DNA of 64,000 nucleotides, taken from NCBI RefSeq assembly GCF_000515315.1, contig NZ_KI911562.1:2068501-2132500 (forward strand). The letters run 5' to 3'. How positions within the stretch are numbered: the first letter of the stretch is position 1; each line of letters begins with the position of its first letter. Position numbers and translations under genes: made by a program. The stretch is from Asinibacterium sp. OR53 (GTDB lineage Bacteria > Bacteroidota > Bacteroidia > Chitinophagales > Chitinophagaceae). Below the pieces are notes generated by a model. That model had not been told where the DNA came from and made no database searches. It saw only the letters and a program-made list of their open reading frames with translations. Positions 26,630-35,258 of the stretch are shown here, in pieces.

Positions 26630-27826
26630 ATGCGATATATCGTAATTGCGGTAATAGCTTTATTTGCTTTTGCAGGATGCAAAAACAAAAAGGAGACTCC
26701 TAAAGACCCGGATACTTATTACACCTGCTCGATGGACCCACAGGTAGTGGAATATAAACCCGGGAAATGCCCCATTTGTAAAATGGACTTAACACCTGTA
26801 AAAAAGAAGAATGGTGAAAGTAAGGATGAGTTACAATTGAGTGAGCAGCAAATTCAGTTGGGCAATATTCAAACCGATACCATCCGAAACGGAACTATTG
26901 GTGACCAGTTGGTATTAACCGCTACTTTGAATTTTGACCAGATGAAAGCATCGTCCGTAAGTTCAAGAGTGATGGGCAGGGTTGAAAAACTTTATTACAA
27001 AAACCTTGGTGATTATGTAAAGAAAGGCTTGCCGCTTTATGATTTGTACAGTGAGGACCTTAACAATGCGAAGCAGGAATATATTTTAGCATTGGATAAG
27101 AAAAAAACATTTACCAATGAAACAGTAATTGATTTTGACCAGTTAATTCAGAGTGCAAAAAACAAATTGCTGCTGTGGGGATTGAATGAAGCACAGGTAA
27201 ATGAACTGGCTAATACAAAAAAGGCAACAACCACAACTACTTTTTACAGTACTGCCAATGGCTATATTACACAGCTTGACATTCGTGAAGGAGATTATGT
27301 AATGGAAGGCGGCACAATTGTAAAGCTGGCCGACCTTTCTGCTTTGTGGGCCGAGGCTCAGGTTTATACATCACAACTGGCTGAGGTTAACAGCAACAGC
27401 ATAGCTACTGTACTGCTTCCTGATTTTGACAACAAAGAAATCAAAGGAAAAATTGAATTTGTAAATCCTGAAATCAATCCCGATACAAGAATCAATCTCA
27501 TCCGTGTGTCAATTCCTAATCAGGGTAATCAGCTAAAACCTGGTATGCCTGCCTATGTTTTATTGAAAAGCCCCCAGCGACAATCACTCACTTTGCCAAT
27601 TGATGCAGTATTGAGAGATGGCAAGGGTGCAACTGTATGGATACAAACCAGCCAAAATACATTTAAAAGTGTAATGGTGCAGACAGGATTGGAAAGCGAT
27701 GAACGGATTGAAATAAAATCTGGCGTAGCTATTGGCGATGTGATAGTAATAAGAGGAGCCTACCTGCTCCAAAGTGAATTTATATTTAAAAAGGGTGCCA
27801 ACCCAATGGATGGAATGAAGATGTAA
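26630..27826 (+). CDS. Second RND adaptor lipoprotein with one HMBD motif
   Basis: A 398-aa adaptor, two bases downstream of the first. The lipobox is FAFAGCKNK. One HMBD-like motif follows (CSMDPQ..GKCPICKMDL, about residues 33-55); its CKM replaces the usual CGM, and an aspartate replaces the histidine. The core has TLNFDQMKASSVSSRVMGRVEKLYYKN and a barrel region SALWAEAQVYTSQLAEV. Having two adaptors in one operon suggests a heterodimeric periplasmic ring, or adaptors for two metals. It is the last gene of system A; the ECF motif begins 17 bases after its stop. Confidence 0.88.
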   Translation: MRYIVIAVIALFAFAGCKNKKETPKDPDTYYTCSMDPQVVEYKPGKCPICKMDLTPVKKKNGESKDELQLSEQQIQLGNIQTDTIRNGTIGDQLVLTATLNFDQMKASSVSSRVMGRVEKLYYKNLGDYVKKGLPLYDLYSEDLNNAKQEYILALDKKKTFTNETVIDFDQLIQSAKNKLLLWGLNEAQVNELANTKKATTTTTFYSTANGYITQLDIREGDYVMEGGTIVKLADLSALWAEAQVYTSQLAEVNSNSIATVLLPDFDNKEIKGKIEFVNPEINPDTRINLIRVSIPNQGNQLKPGMPAYVLLKSPQRQSLTLPIDAVLRDGKGATVWIQTSQNTFKSVMVQTGLESDERIEIKSGVAIGDVIVIRGAYLLQSEFIFKKGANPMDGMKM

Positions 27827-27843
27827 AACAATCTTTTATAGCA

Positions 27844-27872
27844 GGCAACCTTTTATTTTAATTATTTGTACC
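27844..27872 (+). promoter_or_regulatory. Candidate ECF promoter upstream of the sigma gene
   Basis: GGCAACC (27844-27850), a 16-base spacer, then TGTACC (27867-27872). The same order and spacing recur at 29847-29875 and 35377-35405. The sigma start codon is 36 bases downstream. Autoregulation of the sigma gene is the simplest reading; it is an inference. Confidence 0.55.
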
Positions 27873-27908
27873 ATTTTCAAAGCCGCTTTAAAACCAAAAT
27901 ATCAATAG

Positions 27909-28493
27909 TTGTCATATTGTAACGAGGAACTGAAACATTTGCTCGACGGATGCCGCAAAAACAGTCGTTCACATGAGAAGCTGTTTTTTGAATGGCTGAA
28001 AGAGTTTGCAGCAAATGTTTGCTACAGGTACGCTTCAAGCAAAATTGAAGTGCAGGACCTTGTATGCGATGGATTTGTAAAAGCATTTAAAAACCTTCAC
28101 CTGTACAACGAAGATATTTATGGATACAGTGAAGCCGCTTTTAAAGGCTGGTTTAAAAAAGTGTTAATCAATAATTGTATCAATTACCTTAATAAATTTC
28201 ATCCTAAAATTGAATTTAGCGATGCAAATGCGTTGCTGATGGCAGATATAAGCGACGATTCTGAATCCGTATTGGATGCAATGAGTTACAATGAAATATT
28301 GGAGACCGTTATGGAGTTGCCACCTGCATACAGGATGGTGTTCAACTTATTTGTGATTGATGGCTACACACATGAGGAAGTAGCCGGTATCCTTGGCATA
28401 ACTGAGGGTACATCCAAATCAAACCTTTTTAAAGCCAAGCATTGGTTACAAAAAGTGTTACAAAAAAAAATGAAACCTAAAAGATATGTATAA
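27909..28493 (+). CDS. ECF-type RNA polymerase sigma factor, TTG start
   Basis: A 194-aa ECF sigma factor. Region 2 is seen at about residues 25-85 (KLFFEWLKEFAANVCYRYASS, then VQDLVCDGFVKAFKNLHLY, then FKGWFKKVLINNCINYLNKF). Region 4 is at about 130-185 (MELPPAYRMVFNLFVIDGYTHEEVAGILGITEGTSKSNLFKAKHWLQ). Start choice: the frame has a stop (TAG at 27906) directly before the TTG at 27909 and no ATG before the conserved region, so TTG is the only likely start. It overlaps the downstream barrel-protein gene by eight bases. It is the probable reader of the bipartite motif found three times. Confidence 0.85.
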   Translation: MSYCNEELKHLLDGCRKNSRSHEKLFFEWLKEFAANVCYRYASSKIEVQDLVCDGFVKAFKNLHLYNEDIYGYSEAAFKGWFKKVLINNCINYLNKFHPKIEFSDANALLMADISDDSESVLDAMSYNEILETVMELPPAYRMVFNLFVIDGYTHEEVAGILGITEGTSKSNLFKAKHWLQKVLQKKMKPKRYV

Positions 28494-29838
28494 CGCAAAT
28501 GATTTCTTTTTTGATAACAAGATTCGTCTTGCCATCGAAAGGCACACCGACCTGAGCTTTATTCCTGACTGGAGTAAGCTGGAAGAAAGACTTGATATTG
28601 AAATGCCGGTAAAGAAAAAGCGGAGAAGGTTTATTGTGTTCTGGTTTCTTTTTGCCTGTTTGGTTGCAGGGTCAGCGTATTGGGGATTTGATGGCAATTT
28701 TAATTCACAGAAAAATTATGCTAATCAAACTCCAACAGATACAAAACAAAATATTATTGCACCTGCTGAAAATGGAAAAAAAAGTAGTGCAAAGCCGCAA
28801 CCTGAAAAAATTGTAACGAACTATACCGATAATGTAAGAAAAGATACCAAACCAGTCAAGAAAATTGCATCGCTATTGCCTGCCTTGCAAACAATCAGTG
28901 CAGACCCTCTGACCCTGCTAAAGAAGGCAAAAAATAGCACACCTCTTACACAGCCTGCGAAGGAGCAGGTAAGTGATGTTGCTGTGAACAATAAGGTTAT
29001 CAGTAAAGAAATTAGTGATGAAGTGTTATCCGGGACTGATATTACTATTGAGAACAAATCAAGTTTTAGTAAAGAGACATCCAACATTCCGGTAAAAGAT
29101 ACTGTAACAAATACTGATTTATTGAAATTAGCCAATGTAACAAACATTCCAAAAGATACTGCAGGAAGTATCGCAAACAACTTAAAGCCCGTCCAGAAAA
29201 AATCTGTCACTTCCCGTTTTTCGTTCGCAGCAGTTGGCGGCGTTAACGTAAACAGTGTACAGTTAAGTAAACTGTCAAAACCGGGGTATGATTATGGCCT
29301 TTTATTGGGTTACAGAATCTCTCCTAAAATCGAAATCAGGTCAGGTGTAATACTGGCAAAAAAATATTTTACTACTTCTGGTAACAATATTTCCTTTGAT
29401 TCCGCAAAACTTAACCTGCCATCGTACAACAGTATCAGTCTGGAAAATGCAACCGGTTACTGCAGGTTTATAGAAGTTCCGCTAATGTTATATTATCAAT
29501 TCTCAGCAACAAAGAAAACTAACTTGTACACTGCCGGCGGGTTTTCAATCATTAAAATGCGGATGGATAATATTCACTACACATTCCTGGCTGACGGAAA
29601 TACACTCGTACAACGAAGCCATTCCAATGCATATCATAACAGTGATGGTTTTTCCACTTCTGTCACAGCAAATTTTTCGTTGGGTGTTAAACAGAAGATA
29701 ACTGACAGATGGAGTTTCGCTATTGAACCATACATAAAGCTGCCATTAAGCAGAATGAACGACAGCAACTTGAAGTTTACCACATTTGGAACTTTGGCCT
29801 CATTTATATACAGTCTGCCAGCAAGGAAAAGAAATTAA
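28486..29838 (+). CDS. Membrane-anchored outer-membrane beta-barrel protein coupled to the sigma factor
   Basis: A 450-aa protein. The first 45 residues are soluble, followed by a basic stretch (PVKKKRRRF) and one helix (IVFWFLFACLVAGSAYWGF, about 50-68). A long Ser/Thr/Lys-rich linker (about 70-240) follows. The C-terminal 200 residues look like a PorT-type barrel (FSFAAVGGVNVNSVQLSKL, ISPKIEIRSGVILAKKYF, PLMLYYQFSATKKTNLYTAGGFS, FAIEPYIKLPLSRM). The inner-membrane helix, the short cytoplasmic N-terminus and the overlap with the sigma gene suggest an anti-sigma-like partner spanning both membranes; this is inference. Such sigma-barrel pairs are seen in Bacteroidota. Confidence 0.72.
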   Translation: MYNANDFFFDNKIRLAIERHTDLSFIPDWSKLEERLDIEMPVKKKRRRFIVFWFLFACLVAGSAYWGFDGNFNSQKNYANQTPTDTKQNIIAPAENGKKSSAKPQPEKIVTNYTDNVRKDTKPVKKIASLLPALQTISADPLTLLKKAKNSTPLTQPAKEQVSDVAVNNKVISKEISDEVLSGTDITIENKSSFSKETSNIPVKDTVTNTDLLKLANVTNIPKDTAGSIANNLKPVQKKSVTSRFSFAAVGGVNVNSVQLSKLSKPGYDYGLLLGYRISPKIEIRSGVILAKKYFTTSGNNISFDSAKLNLPSYNSISLENATGYCRFIEVPLMLYYQFSATKKTNLYTAGGFSIIKMRMDNIHYTFLADGNTLVQRSHSNAYHNSDGFSTSVTANFSLGVKQKITDRWSFAIEPYIKLPLSRMNDSNLKFTTFGTLASFIYSLPARKRN

Positions 29839-29846
29839 TATCGTAA

Positions 29847-29875
29847 GGCAACTATTTTTAGCCTTTTATTGTATC
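29847..29875 (+). promoter_or_regulatory. Candidate ECF promoter upstream of the YVTN gene
   Basis: GGCAACT (29847-29853), 16 bases, then TGTATC (29870-29875). It begins nine bases after the barrel-gene stop and ends 26 bases before the next start codon, the position expected for a promoter. Confidence 0.55.
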
Positions 29876-29901
29876 AACAATCATAAAACAAATCCCAGAA
29901 A

Positions 29902-30966
29902 ATGAAACAATTAAAATCCAATGCTGCCATATTATTGGTAACGGCAGTAATCTTTGCAATCCCATCCTGCAAAAAAGACAAGGGCATGTCAATGACAGAA
30001 AAGAATATTGACTACCCGGCCGCTTATGTGGTAAACGGAGAGAGCAGCACCATTTCAGTAATTAAACTCAGCACAAATACTGTAACCGACAGTATTGATT
30101 TAATGAACAGCAGTGGCAGTATGATTATGTGGCCACATCATATTTATCATCACCAGTCAGGTGGCGACCATCATTTGGCAATTGGAGTTCCAGGTATGGA
30201 TTTAAGTGCAGGCCATACCGGTGGTATGCCCGGCATGAAAGGCATGGTGGTTGTGATGGACGCTGTAACCGGGGTACTAAAAAAGAATTTAGAAGTACCG
30301 GTGATGAATCACAACGCAGTATTTTCTCCAGATGGAACGGAGATATGGACATCGCAAATGGATATGGCCGGAAAAGTGTTAGTGTATAATGCATCTACTT
30401 ATGTGCTGAAGAATACAATTACTGTAGGTGATGAACCTGCTGAAGTTACATTCAGTGCTGACGGAACGAAAGCTTATGTATGTAACGGAATGAGTAATAC
30501 AGTATCTGTAATTAACCCTTCTACCAAAGCTGTAATAGCAACTATAAATGTTGAATCAAACCCTGTTGGCGCATGGCCTGCATCAGGCGGAAAAATGTTT
30601 GTTGACAATGAAGATTCCCGAAGCATTTCTGTAATTGATGTTGCTACAAATGCAAATCTTGGAACGATAATACTAAATTTTAAGCCGGGATATGCCGCAT
30701 TTAATGCTACAGCAAATGAATTGTGGGTTAGTGACGCCACTAATGGCAAAGTTGCTTATTACGTTGATATGGGCGGCAATACATGGATGAAACACGGAGA
30801 GATTGTAACTGGTGCAGATGCTCATGCTATTGCCTTCAATGGGGCTTACGGATATGTAACCAATCAAGGTGCCAATACCGTATCTGTTATCAATGTTTCC
30901 ACACATGCAAAAGTTAAGGACATTCCGGTTGGAAAAAAACCGAATGGAATTGTATTCAAATTATAA
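29902..30966 (+). CDS. YVTN-type beta-propeller lipoprotein
   Basis: A 354-aa secreted protein. The lipobox is FAIPSCKKDK. It carries seven-bladed propeller repeats of the YVTN/YncE type, e.g. AYVVNGESSTISVIKLSTN, KAYVCNGMSNTVSVINPST, KMFVDNEDSRSISVIDVAT and YGYVTNQGANTVSVINVST. A loop in the first blades is His/Met-rich (HHIYHHQSGGDHH and GHTGGMPGMKGM), unusual for the family and suggestive of metal contact. It is followed 31 bp later by the DUF305 gene, probably the same transcript. Substrate or partner unknown. Confidence 0.82.
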   Translation: MKQLKSNAAILLVTAVIFAIPSCKKDKGMSMTEKNIDYPAAYVVNGESSTISVIKLSTNTVTDSIDLMNSSGSMIMWPHHIYHHQSGGDHHLAIGVPGMDLSAGHTGGMPGMKGMVVVMDAVTGVLKKNLEVPVMNHNAVFSPDGTEIWTSQMDMAGKVLVYNASTYVLKNTITVGDEPAEVTFSADGTKAYVCNGMSNTVSVINPSTKAVIATINVESNPVGAWPASGGKMFVDNEDSRSISVIDVATNANLGTIILNFKPGYAAFNATANELWVSDATNGKVAYYVDMGGNTWMKHGEIVTGADAHAIAFNGAYGYVTNQGANTVSVINVSTHAKVKDIPVGKKPNGIVFKL

Positions 30967-30997
30967 TAAAAACGGAATATCATTTAAAAATATAATA

Positions 30998-31612
30998 ATG
31001 AAAAAAATAATTTTCGGTATCGCTATGATAACAATTTGGCTTGGGTTTACTGCATGTAAAAAAAATGCTGATGGAATTATCCTTCAAGCCCATGATGATA
31101 ACAGGATGATGGACAGCATGCATGTTATGATGGACAGGATGGAATCAATGACAATGACGATGGACCCGGAAGTAGATTTTAGTGAAATGATGATTATGCA
31201 CCATGAAGGCGCACTGAATATGTCGAAGGCATTGGTATCGGCCGGGAAAAATGACAGCCTGAAAAGATTTGCACAAAAAGTTATTACAGACCAAACATCC
31301 GAAATTGCTGTGCTTAAAAGCATAAGAATGTCTTTATCTGTAAATAATATGGATATGGATTTTATGCAGGAGCAAATGGATAATATGGAAAAAACTACGA
31401 AACAATCTGATGTGCAGATTATTACCGGTGATATAGATAACGACTATGCCACCTTAATGATTTTACATCACCAGGCTGCCATTCAGGATGCTTCTGCATA
31501 TCTGCATCATGGCGATAATGCCCAGTTAAAAACAATTGCAAACAATATTATTACAGCTCAGAATAAGGAAATTATTGAACTAAGCAACTGGCTTAAGGCA
31601 AACAAGCGATAA
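30998..31612 (+). CDS. DUF305 lipoprotein (CopM-like)
   Basis: A 204-aa protein from the ATG at 30998; a longer frame upstream overlaps the YVTN gene and has no signal peptide, so it was rejected. The lipobox is GFTACKKNA. The mature protein has two ferritin-like halves with MMIMHHEGALNMSKAL and LMILHHQAAIQDASAYL, the DUF305 hallmark. Met/His pairs at the helix starts match copper-binding DUF305 proteins such as CopM. A Met-rich linker (MMDSMHVMMDRMESMTMTM) precedes the first half. It ends 36 bp before a strong terminator. Confidence 0.85.
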   Translation: MKKIIFGIAMITIWLGFTACKKNADGIILQAHDDNRMMDSMHVMMDRMESMTMTMDPEVDFSEMMIMHHEGALNMSKALVSAGKNDSLKRFAQKVITDQTSEIAVLKSIRMSLSVNNMDMDFMQEQMDNMEKTTKQSDVQIITGDIDNDYATLMILHHQAAIQDASAYLHHGDNAQLKTIANNIITAQNKEIIELSNWLKANKR

Positions 31613-31648
31613 TTGATTTTGGTTAAAGCAGTATTATATCAAAAAAAG

Positions 31649-31680
31649 AAAGAGGCATAATTGTGTGCCTCTTTTCTTTT
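31649..31680 (+). terminator. Intrinsic terminator after the DUF305 gene
   Basis: AAAGAGGCA (31649-31657) and TGCCTCTTT (31666-31674) form a 9-bp stem with an 8-base loop, followed by TCTTTTC. It closes the YVTN-DUF305 unit. The remainder of the 163-bp gap to the next gene shows no other clear signal. Confidence 0.7.
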
Positions 31681-31775
31681 CAAAACCCGCTACCACGGTA
31701 TGAGGCTATTTGCCAAAACACTTACGAGGGTGAACTAATGGTGCAAATAATGTATTTTGCTGTTTTAAGCAGCAT

Positions 31776-33023
31776 ATGAACGGCAACTTAACCCAGCTTA
31801 TACGACAATACAAAGAAGATAAACAATCTGTTTACAACACCTGGTTCATAAATAATGAAGAACGGCTAAAGGCTTTTCGTTCCATCCGCCGAGGTGTTAT
31901 GCAGGTTGTTGATGATATTAAGAACAAGAAATTTCCGAATGATTTTAAAGGTTCTTCTTTAGAATTTGTGCTAACATGCATAACTGAACAAAAGCAGATA
32001 TTTGAAGGAGCTTCCCATCCTTTCTACTGGAAGCCTAAACTAAGGATACCGGATATTTATGAGAACGAAAGTAACAAACAGGCTTTCGGCCAATTTTTGG
32101 AAAACTGTTTGAATGCAAAATCAGAAGAACAAATTATTAAAGAAATTATCAGGCTTGATAGTTTAAAAATAAAAGGGATTGGGCCTGCAGTCGCAAGCAT
32201 TTTGTATTTTTTGCACCCTACTATTCTTCCACCGTTTAATACAGCTATCATTAACGGCTTTAACTTTTTATACAAAGACAAGAAGAAACTCGGAAGCTGG
32301 AGTGAATATCTTAAGCTCAGAGAAGTAATGATTGATACCAATAATCAGCATCGTTCAGAACTATCGTCTGATTTAGGTGCTATAGCTGGTTTGTTATTTG
32401 AAATCGGAACTCAAAAATTAATACTGGGAACAGATGAATATTTATCCGAGCCTGAACGAAAGAAATTGGAGAAACTAATTGAGAAACGACAAGAAAGTGT
32501 ACAACAGGAAAAAGAAGAAGAGAACCTGCATACGGAGATGCAATATCATCTGCTAAAAATAGGCAGTGCATTGGGCTATGATGTAATTGCTGCTTCTAAC
32601 GACCGTTCCAAATCACATTGTGGTAACAACTTTTCATTCATGAGCCTGCAACAATTCCCAGATATTCAATTAGAAAAAGACACCTTAAATACAGTAAAGC
32701 TGATAGATGTACTTTGGTTTCAGAAAGGAACTAATAATGTTATCGCAGCTTTTGAAGTGGAAAAAAGCACCAGTATCTATTCCGGTATTCTGCGGCTGAC
32801 CGATTTAAGTTATACCATAGCTGATGGTGATGAAGTGTTCTATCTGATTGTGCCTGATAAAAGAGAGAAGGACGTATGCCTGCAACTTTCCCGTCCGGCA
32901 ATTAAACAAAACAATGTGGTAATTAAATACATCCTGTTTTCAGAGTTACGCAGCCATTGTGATGCATTGTGTAAGTTTGGAGAGAGCCATCATATTATGG
33001 AAAAAATTGCGAAAGCAGTATAA
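31776..33023 (+). CDS. Possible restriction-endonuclease-like protein with helix-hairpin-helix
   Basis: A 415-aa soluble protein not firmly assigned. Residues about 129-147 (LKIKGIGPAVASILYFLHP) look like a DNA-binding helix-hairpin-helix. A Lys/Glu-rich coiled linker follows (SEPERKKLEKLIEKRQES, about 225). The C-terminal part has LIDVLWFQKG (about residue 308) and AFEVEKSTSIYSGILRLTDL (about 326). The D...ExE arrangement resembles PD-(D/E)xK nucleases with an ExE centre. No methylase partner is adjacent. The gene is isolated between two strong terminators and is unlike the metal genes around it, so it may be a separate insertion. It could be a defence or DNA-repair nuclease; function is not established. 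Confidence 0.5.
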   Translation: MNGNLTQLIRQYKEDKQSVYNTWFINNEERLKAFRSIRRGVMQVVDDIKNKKFPNDFKGSSLEFVLTCITEQKQIFEGASHPFYWKPKLRIPDIYENESNKQAFGQFLENCLNAKSEEQIIKEIIRLDSLKIKGIGPAVASILYFLHPTILPPFNTAIINGFNFLYKDKKKLGSWSEYLKLREVMIDTNNQHRSELSSDLGAIAGLLFEIGTQKLILGTDEYLSEPERKKLEKLIEKRQESVQQEKEEENLHTEMQYHLLKIGSALGYDVIAASNDRSKSHCGNNFSFMSLQQFPDIQLEKDTLNTVKLIDVLWFQKGTNNVIAAFEVEKSTSIYSGILRLTDLSYTIADGDEVFYLIVPDKREKDVCLQLSRPAIKQNNVVIKYILFSELRSHCDALCKFGESHHIMEKIAKAV

Positions 33024-33058
33024 AAAAAGCGGCAGTTAATATCTGCCGCTTTTCTTTT
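33024..33058. terminator. Bidirectional terminator between convergent genes
   Basis: AAAAAGCGGCAG (33024-33035) and CTGCCGCTTTT (33043-33053) form a GC-rich stem flanked by A- and T-runs. It serves both the nuclease-like gene (plus) and the TonB receptor (minus), whose stop is at its right edge. Confidence 0.8.
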
Positions 33059-35258
33059 AGAGTTTTGCCCCGATTGATATAAAGAACGTTCTGCCATCTG
33101 CCGGCAAAGCACCCGGCCCCGGATAACCACCTGCACGGCGGGTGAAATATCTTTCATCAAATAAATTATTTATCCCTGCTTTAAAATTTAACCCCTTTGA
33201 AAATTTGTAGGTAGCTGTTAAGTCAGTTACAGTATAAGACGGAATTAAACCTGTATTTCCGTTAGCAGAAGCAGCCACAGTATTATTTGCATCGCTGAAG
33301 GTTTCTCCCACACTGCTTACCTGGGCTGTTAATAAAAATCCTTTGTAACCGCCGGTTATACCACTCCGGAAAATATTAGTTGGTGCATTCTCTACTTTCT
33401 TTCCCTTAGTACTTGCATCTTTATGGTCGCCACTGTATTTGGCATCAGTATATCCATAAGAACCAAAAATAATTAAATCTGCATGTTTGCTTTTTCCAAA
33501 TGCCCTGATGGGGTTAAATTCTACATACCCCTCAAATCCTTTGCTGGTGCTGCTGCCAACATTTGTAATAAGGCGATACGATGGTGTTCCGCTAACAGTA
33601 ATTGTACCTACACGGTTATCATATTGCAAATAAAATCCGCTAACATCAAACTGGAGAAAATTTTTCACTTTACCCCGGTAACCCAAATCAATGTTATACC
33701 CTTTGGCATCTTTCAAATCAGGGTCAACTACATCGGTTGTAGGCGGTGCCTGCAGATTTGCAAACTGAATTGGACGATAAGCCTGAGAAATATTAGCATA
33801 CACTTCTGTTGCCTTTGTGATATGATACTCCGTTCCAATACCTGCAAGAACGAAACTTCTGCCCCTCGTAATATTTTGTAAGATTATTTCTGCCCCACCG
33901 GAAGTATAACCGTTTCGCCCAGAAGATGAGCCTTCAAGCCATTCATACCTGATACCGGGTATAATCAAAAACTTGTCGTTTATACGAAAAATATTTTCTG
34001 CAAACGCAGCTACATTACTGGACTTAAAAGTAATATCACGGGGATAGTTACCAGTAACAGTAACATCATAACCTGTACCTGTTGTTCCCTTCCCATCTGC
34101 CTGCCTTGTGGTAGTGCCGGTGTATAAACGAATGCCGCCGGATAAAGTATTTTTCATTTTACCAAAATGATAATCAGTAATAAAGCGGCTTTCTAAACCA
34201 TAGTTCCTATATTGGTCAAGATTCACCACCCTGTTATTGTAGCTAAGTGTTGCAGGGTTAATACTGTCTTTTGTTGTGATGGATTGTAAAAACCCAACAC
34301 TGTTTCGGTCGCCGATGGTGCCAAACAGTTTGGTATTCCAACGGGTATTTTCATTTATCTTATAATTGGCGATTAATGCTGGGGTAGTCCAGGTTATATC
34401 AAACCAGTTACGGCTTCGGAAACTTTGTTGAGCATCCTGTTTTATTTGAGCATCCGTTAAGCCGCCGGGCTGCTGGCTGCGGATATGTGAACGCATCACT
34501 TCAGCCGTTAATGAAAATTTTGTAGTGAAGTTATAGGTTACAGTACCGTAGCCTGCATTAGTGAAATAGCGGCTATTTTCTCTCCATCCGTCGCCGTTAC
34601 GATGGTCAAAAAAAGTATAGTAATGAACCTTGCCTTTCTTTCCACCAATAGCATTATAACTGTTGAATAAACCTTTGCTACCAACTGTTTGCTGCGTTTC
34701 AAATTCAAAAGGTTTATTTATTTCACTGCCGTTGCGAAGAATATAATTAATAAGTCCGCCAAACTGTGGCCCATATTGTAAAGAACCTTGTCCTCTTACA
34801 ATTTCTATCCGTTGCACAGCCTGCAATTGCGGATTATAATATGCTTCGGGATAACCGAATGGGTCCGCAGCAATATCGTACCCATTTTGCCGAACATTAA
34901 ACTCCCAACTCCTGTTGGGGCTTAACCCACGGGCTGCAATACCAATCTGAATTCCGCTGGGGTCGCTTTCCCAAATATGAATGCCGGGTACTTTGGCAAG
35001 TACCTGACGCATGTTATTTGTCACTACATTGCCTTGTACATTATCAAGCACAATCAAAGCATTCTTTTTACCAGCATAAATATTTGTTCCTACAATTTCC
35101 GGCATTTGCTGATAATCACTTTTGCTGTTTCTGCCTACTACCGTTACATCGGGCAGGCTTCTTATATGCAGCGTATCGTTGCTTTCTTTTTTGGTCTGTG
35201 CGTCAGCCACATTTAGTACTAATATCATTAAACTAAGAAAAATTCCTCTTTTACTCAT
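33057..35258 (-). CDS. TonB-dependent outer-membrane receptor
   Basis: A 733-aa receptor from the ATG at 35258 (MSKRGIFLSLMILVLNVADAQT is the signal peptide); a longer frame to 35420 only adds leader sequence. The plug domain has LPDVTVVGRNS, NNMRQVLAKVPGIHIWESD and VQRIEIVRGQGSLQYGPQFGGLINYIL. The 22-strand barrel follows, ending DGRTFFISIGAKL with the terminal aromatic/Leu pattern. The plug resembles FecA/siderophore-type receptors. It has no SusD partner or FecR nearby, so the ligand is unclear; a metal-chelate is plausible from context. It is the only minus-strand gene in the island. Confidence 0.88.
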   Translation of the reverse strand: MSKRGIFLSLMILVLNVADAQTKKESNDTLHIRSLPDVTVVGRNSKSDYQQMPEIVGTNIYAGKKNALIVLDNVQGNVVTNNMRQVLAKVPGIHIWESDPSGIQIGIAARGLSPNRSWEFNVRQNGYDIAADPFGYPEAYYNPQLQAVQRIEIVRGQGSLQYGPQFGGLINYILRNGSEINKPFEFETQQTVGSKGLFNSYNAIGGKKGKVHYYTFFDHRNGDGWRENSRYFTNAGYGTVTYNFTTKFSLTAEVMRSHIRSQQPGGLTDAQIKQDAQQSFRSRNWFDITWTTPALIANYKINENTRWNTKLFGTIGDRNSVGFLQSITTKDSINPATLSYNNRVVNLDQYRNYGLESRFITDYHFGKMKNTLSGGIRLYTGTTTRQADGKGTTGTGYDVTVTGNYPRDITFKSSNVAAFAENIFRINDKFLIIPGIRYEWLEGSSSGRNGYTSGGAEIILQNITRGRSFVLAGIGTEYHITKATEVYANISQAYRPIQFANLQAPPTTDVVDPDLKDAKGYNIDLGYRGKVKNFLQFDVSGFYLQYDNRVGTITVSGTPSYRLITNVGSSTSKGFEGYVEFNPIRAFGKSKHADLIIFGSYGYTDAKYSGDHKDASTKGKKVENAPTNIFRSGITGGYKGFLLTAQVSSVGETFSDANNTVAASANGNTGLIPSYTVTDLTATYKFSKGLNFKAGINNLFDERYFTRRAGGYPGPGALPADGRTFFISIGAKL

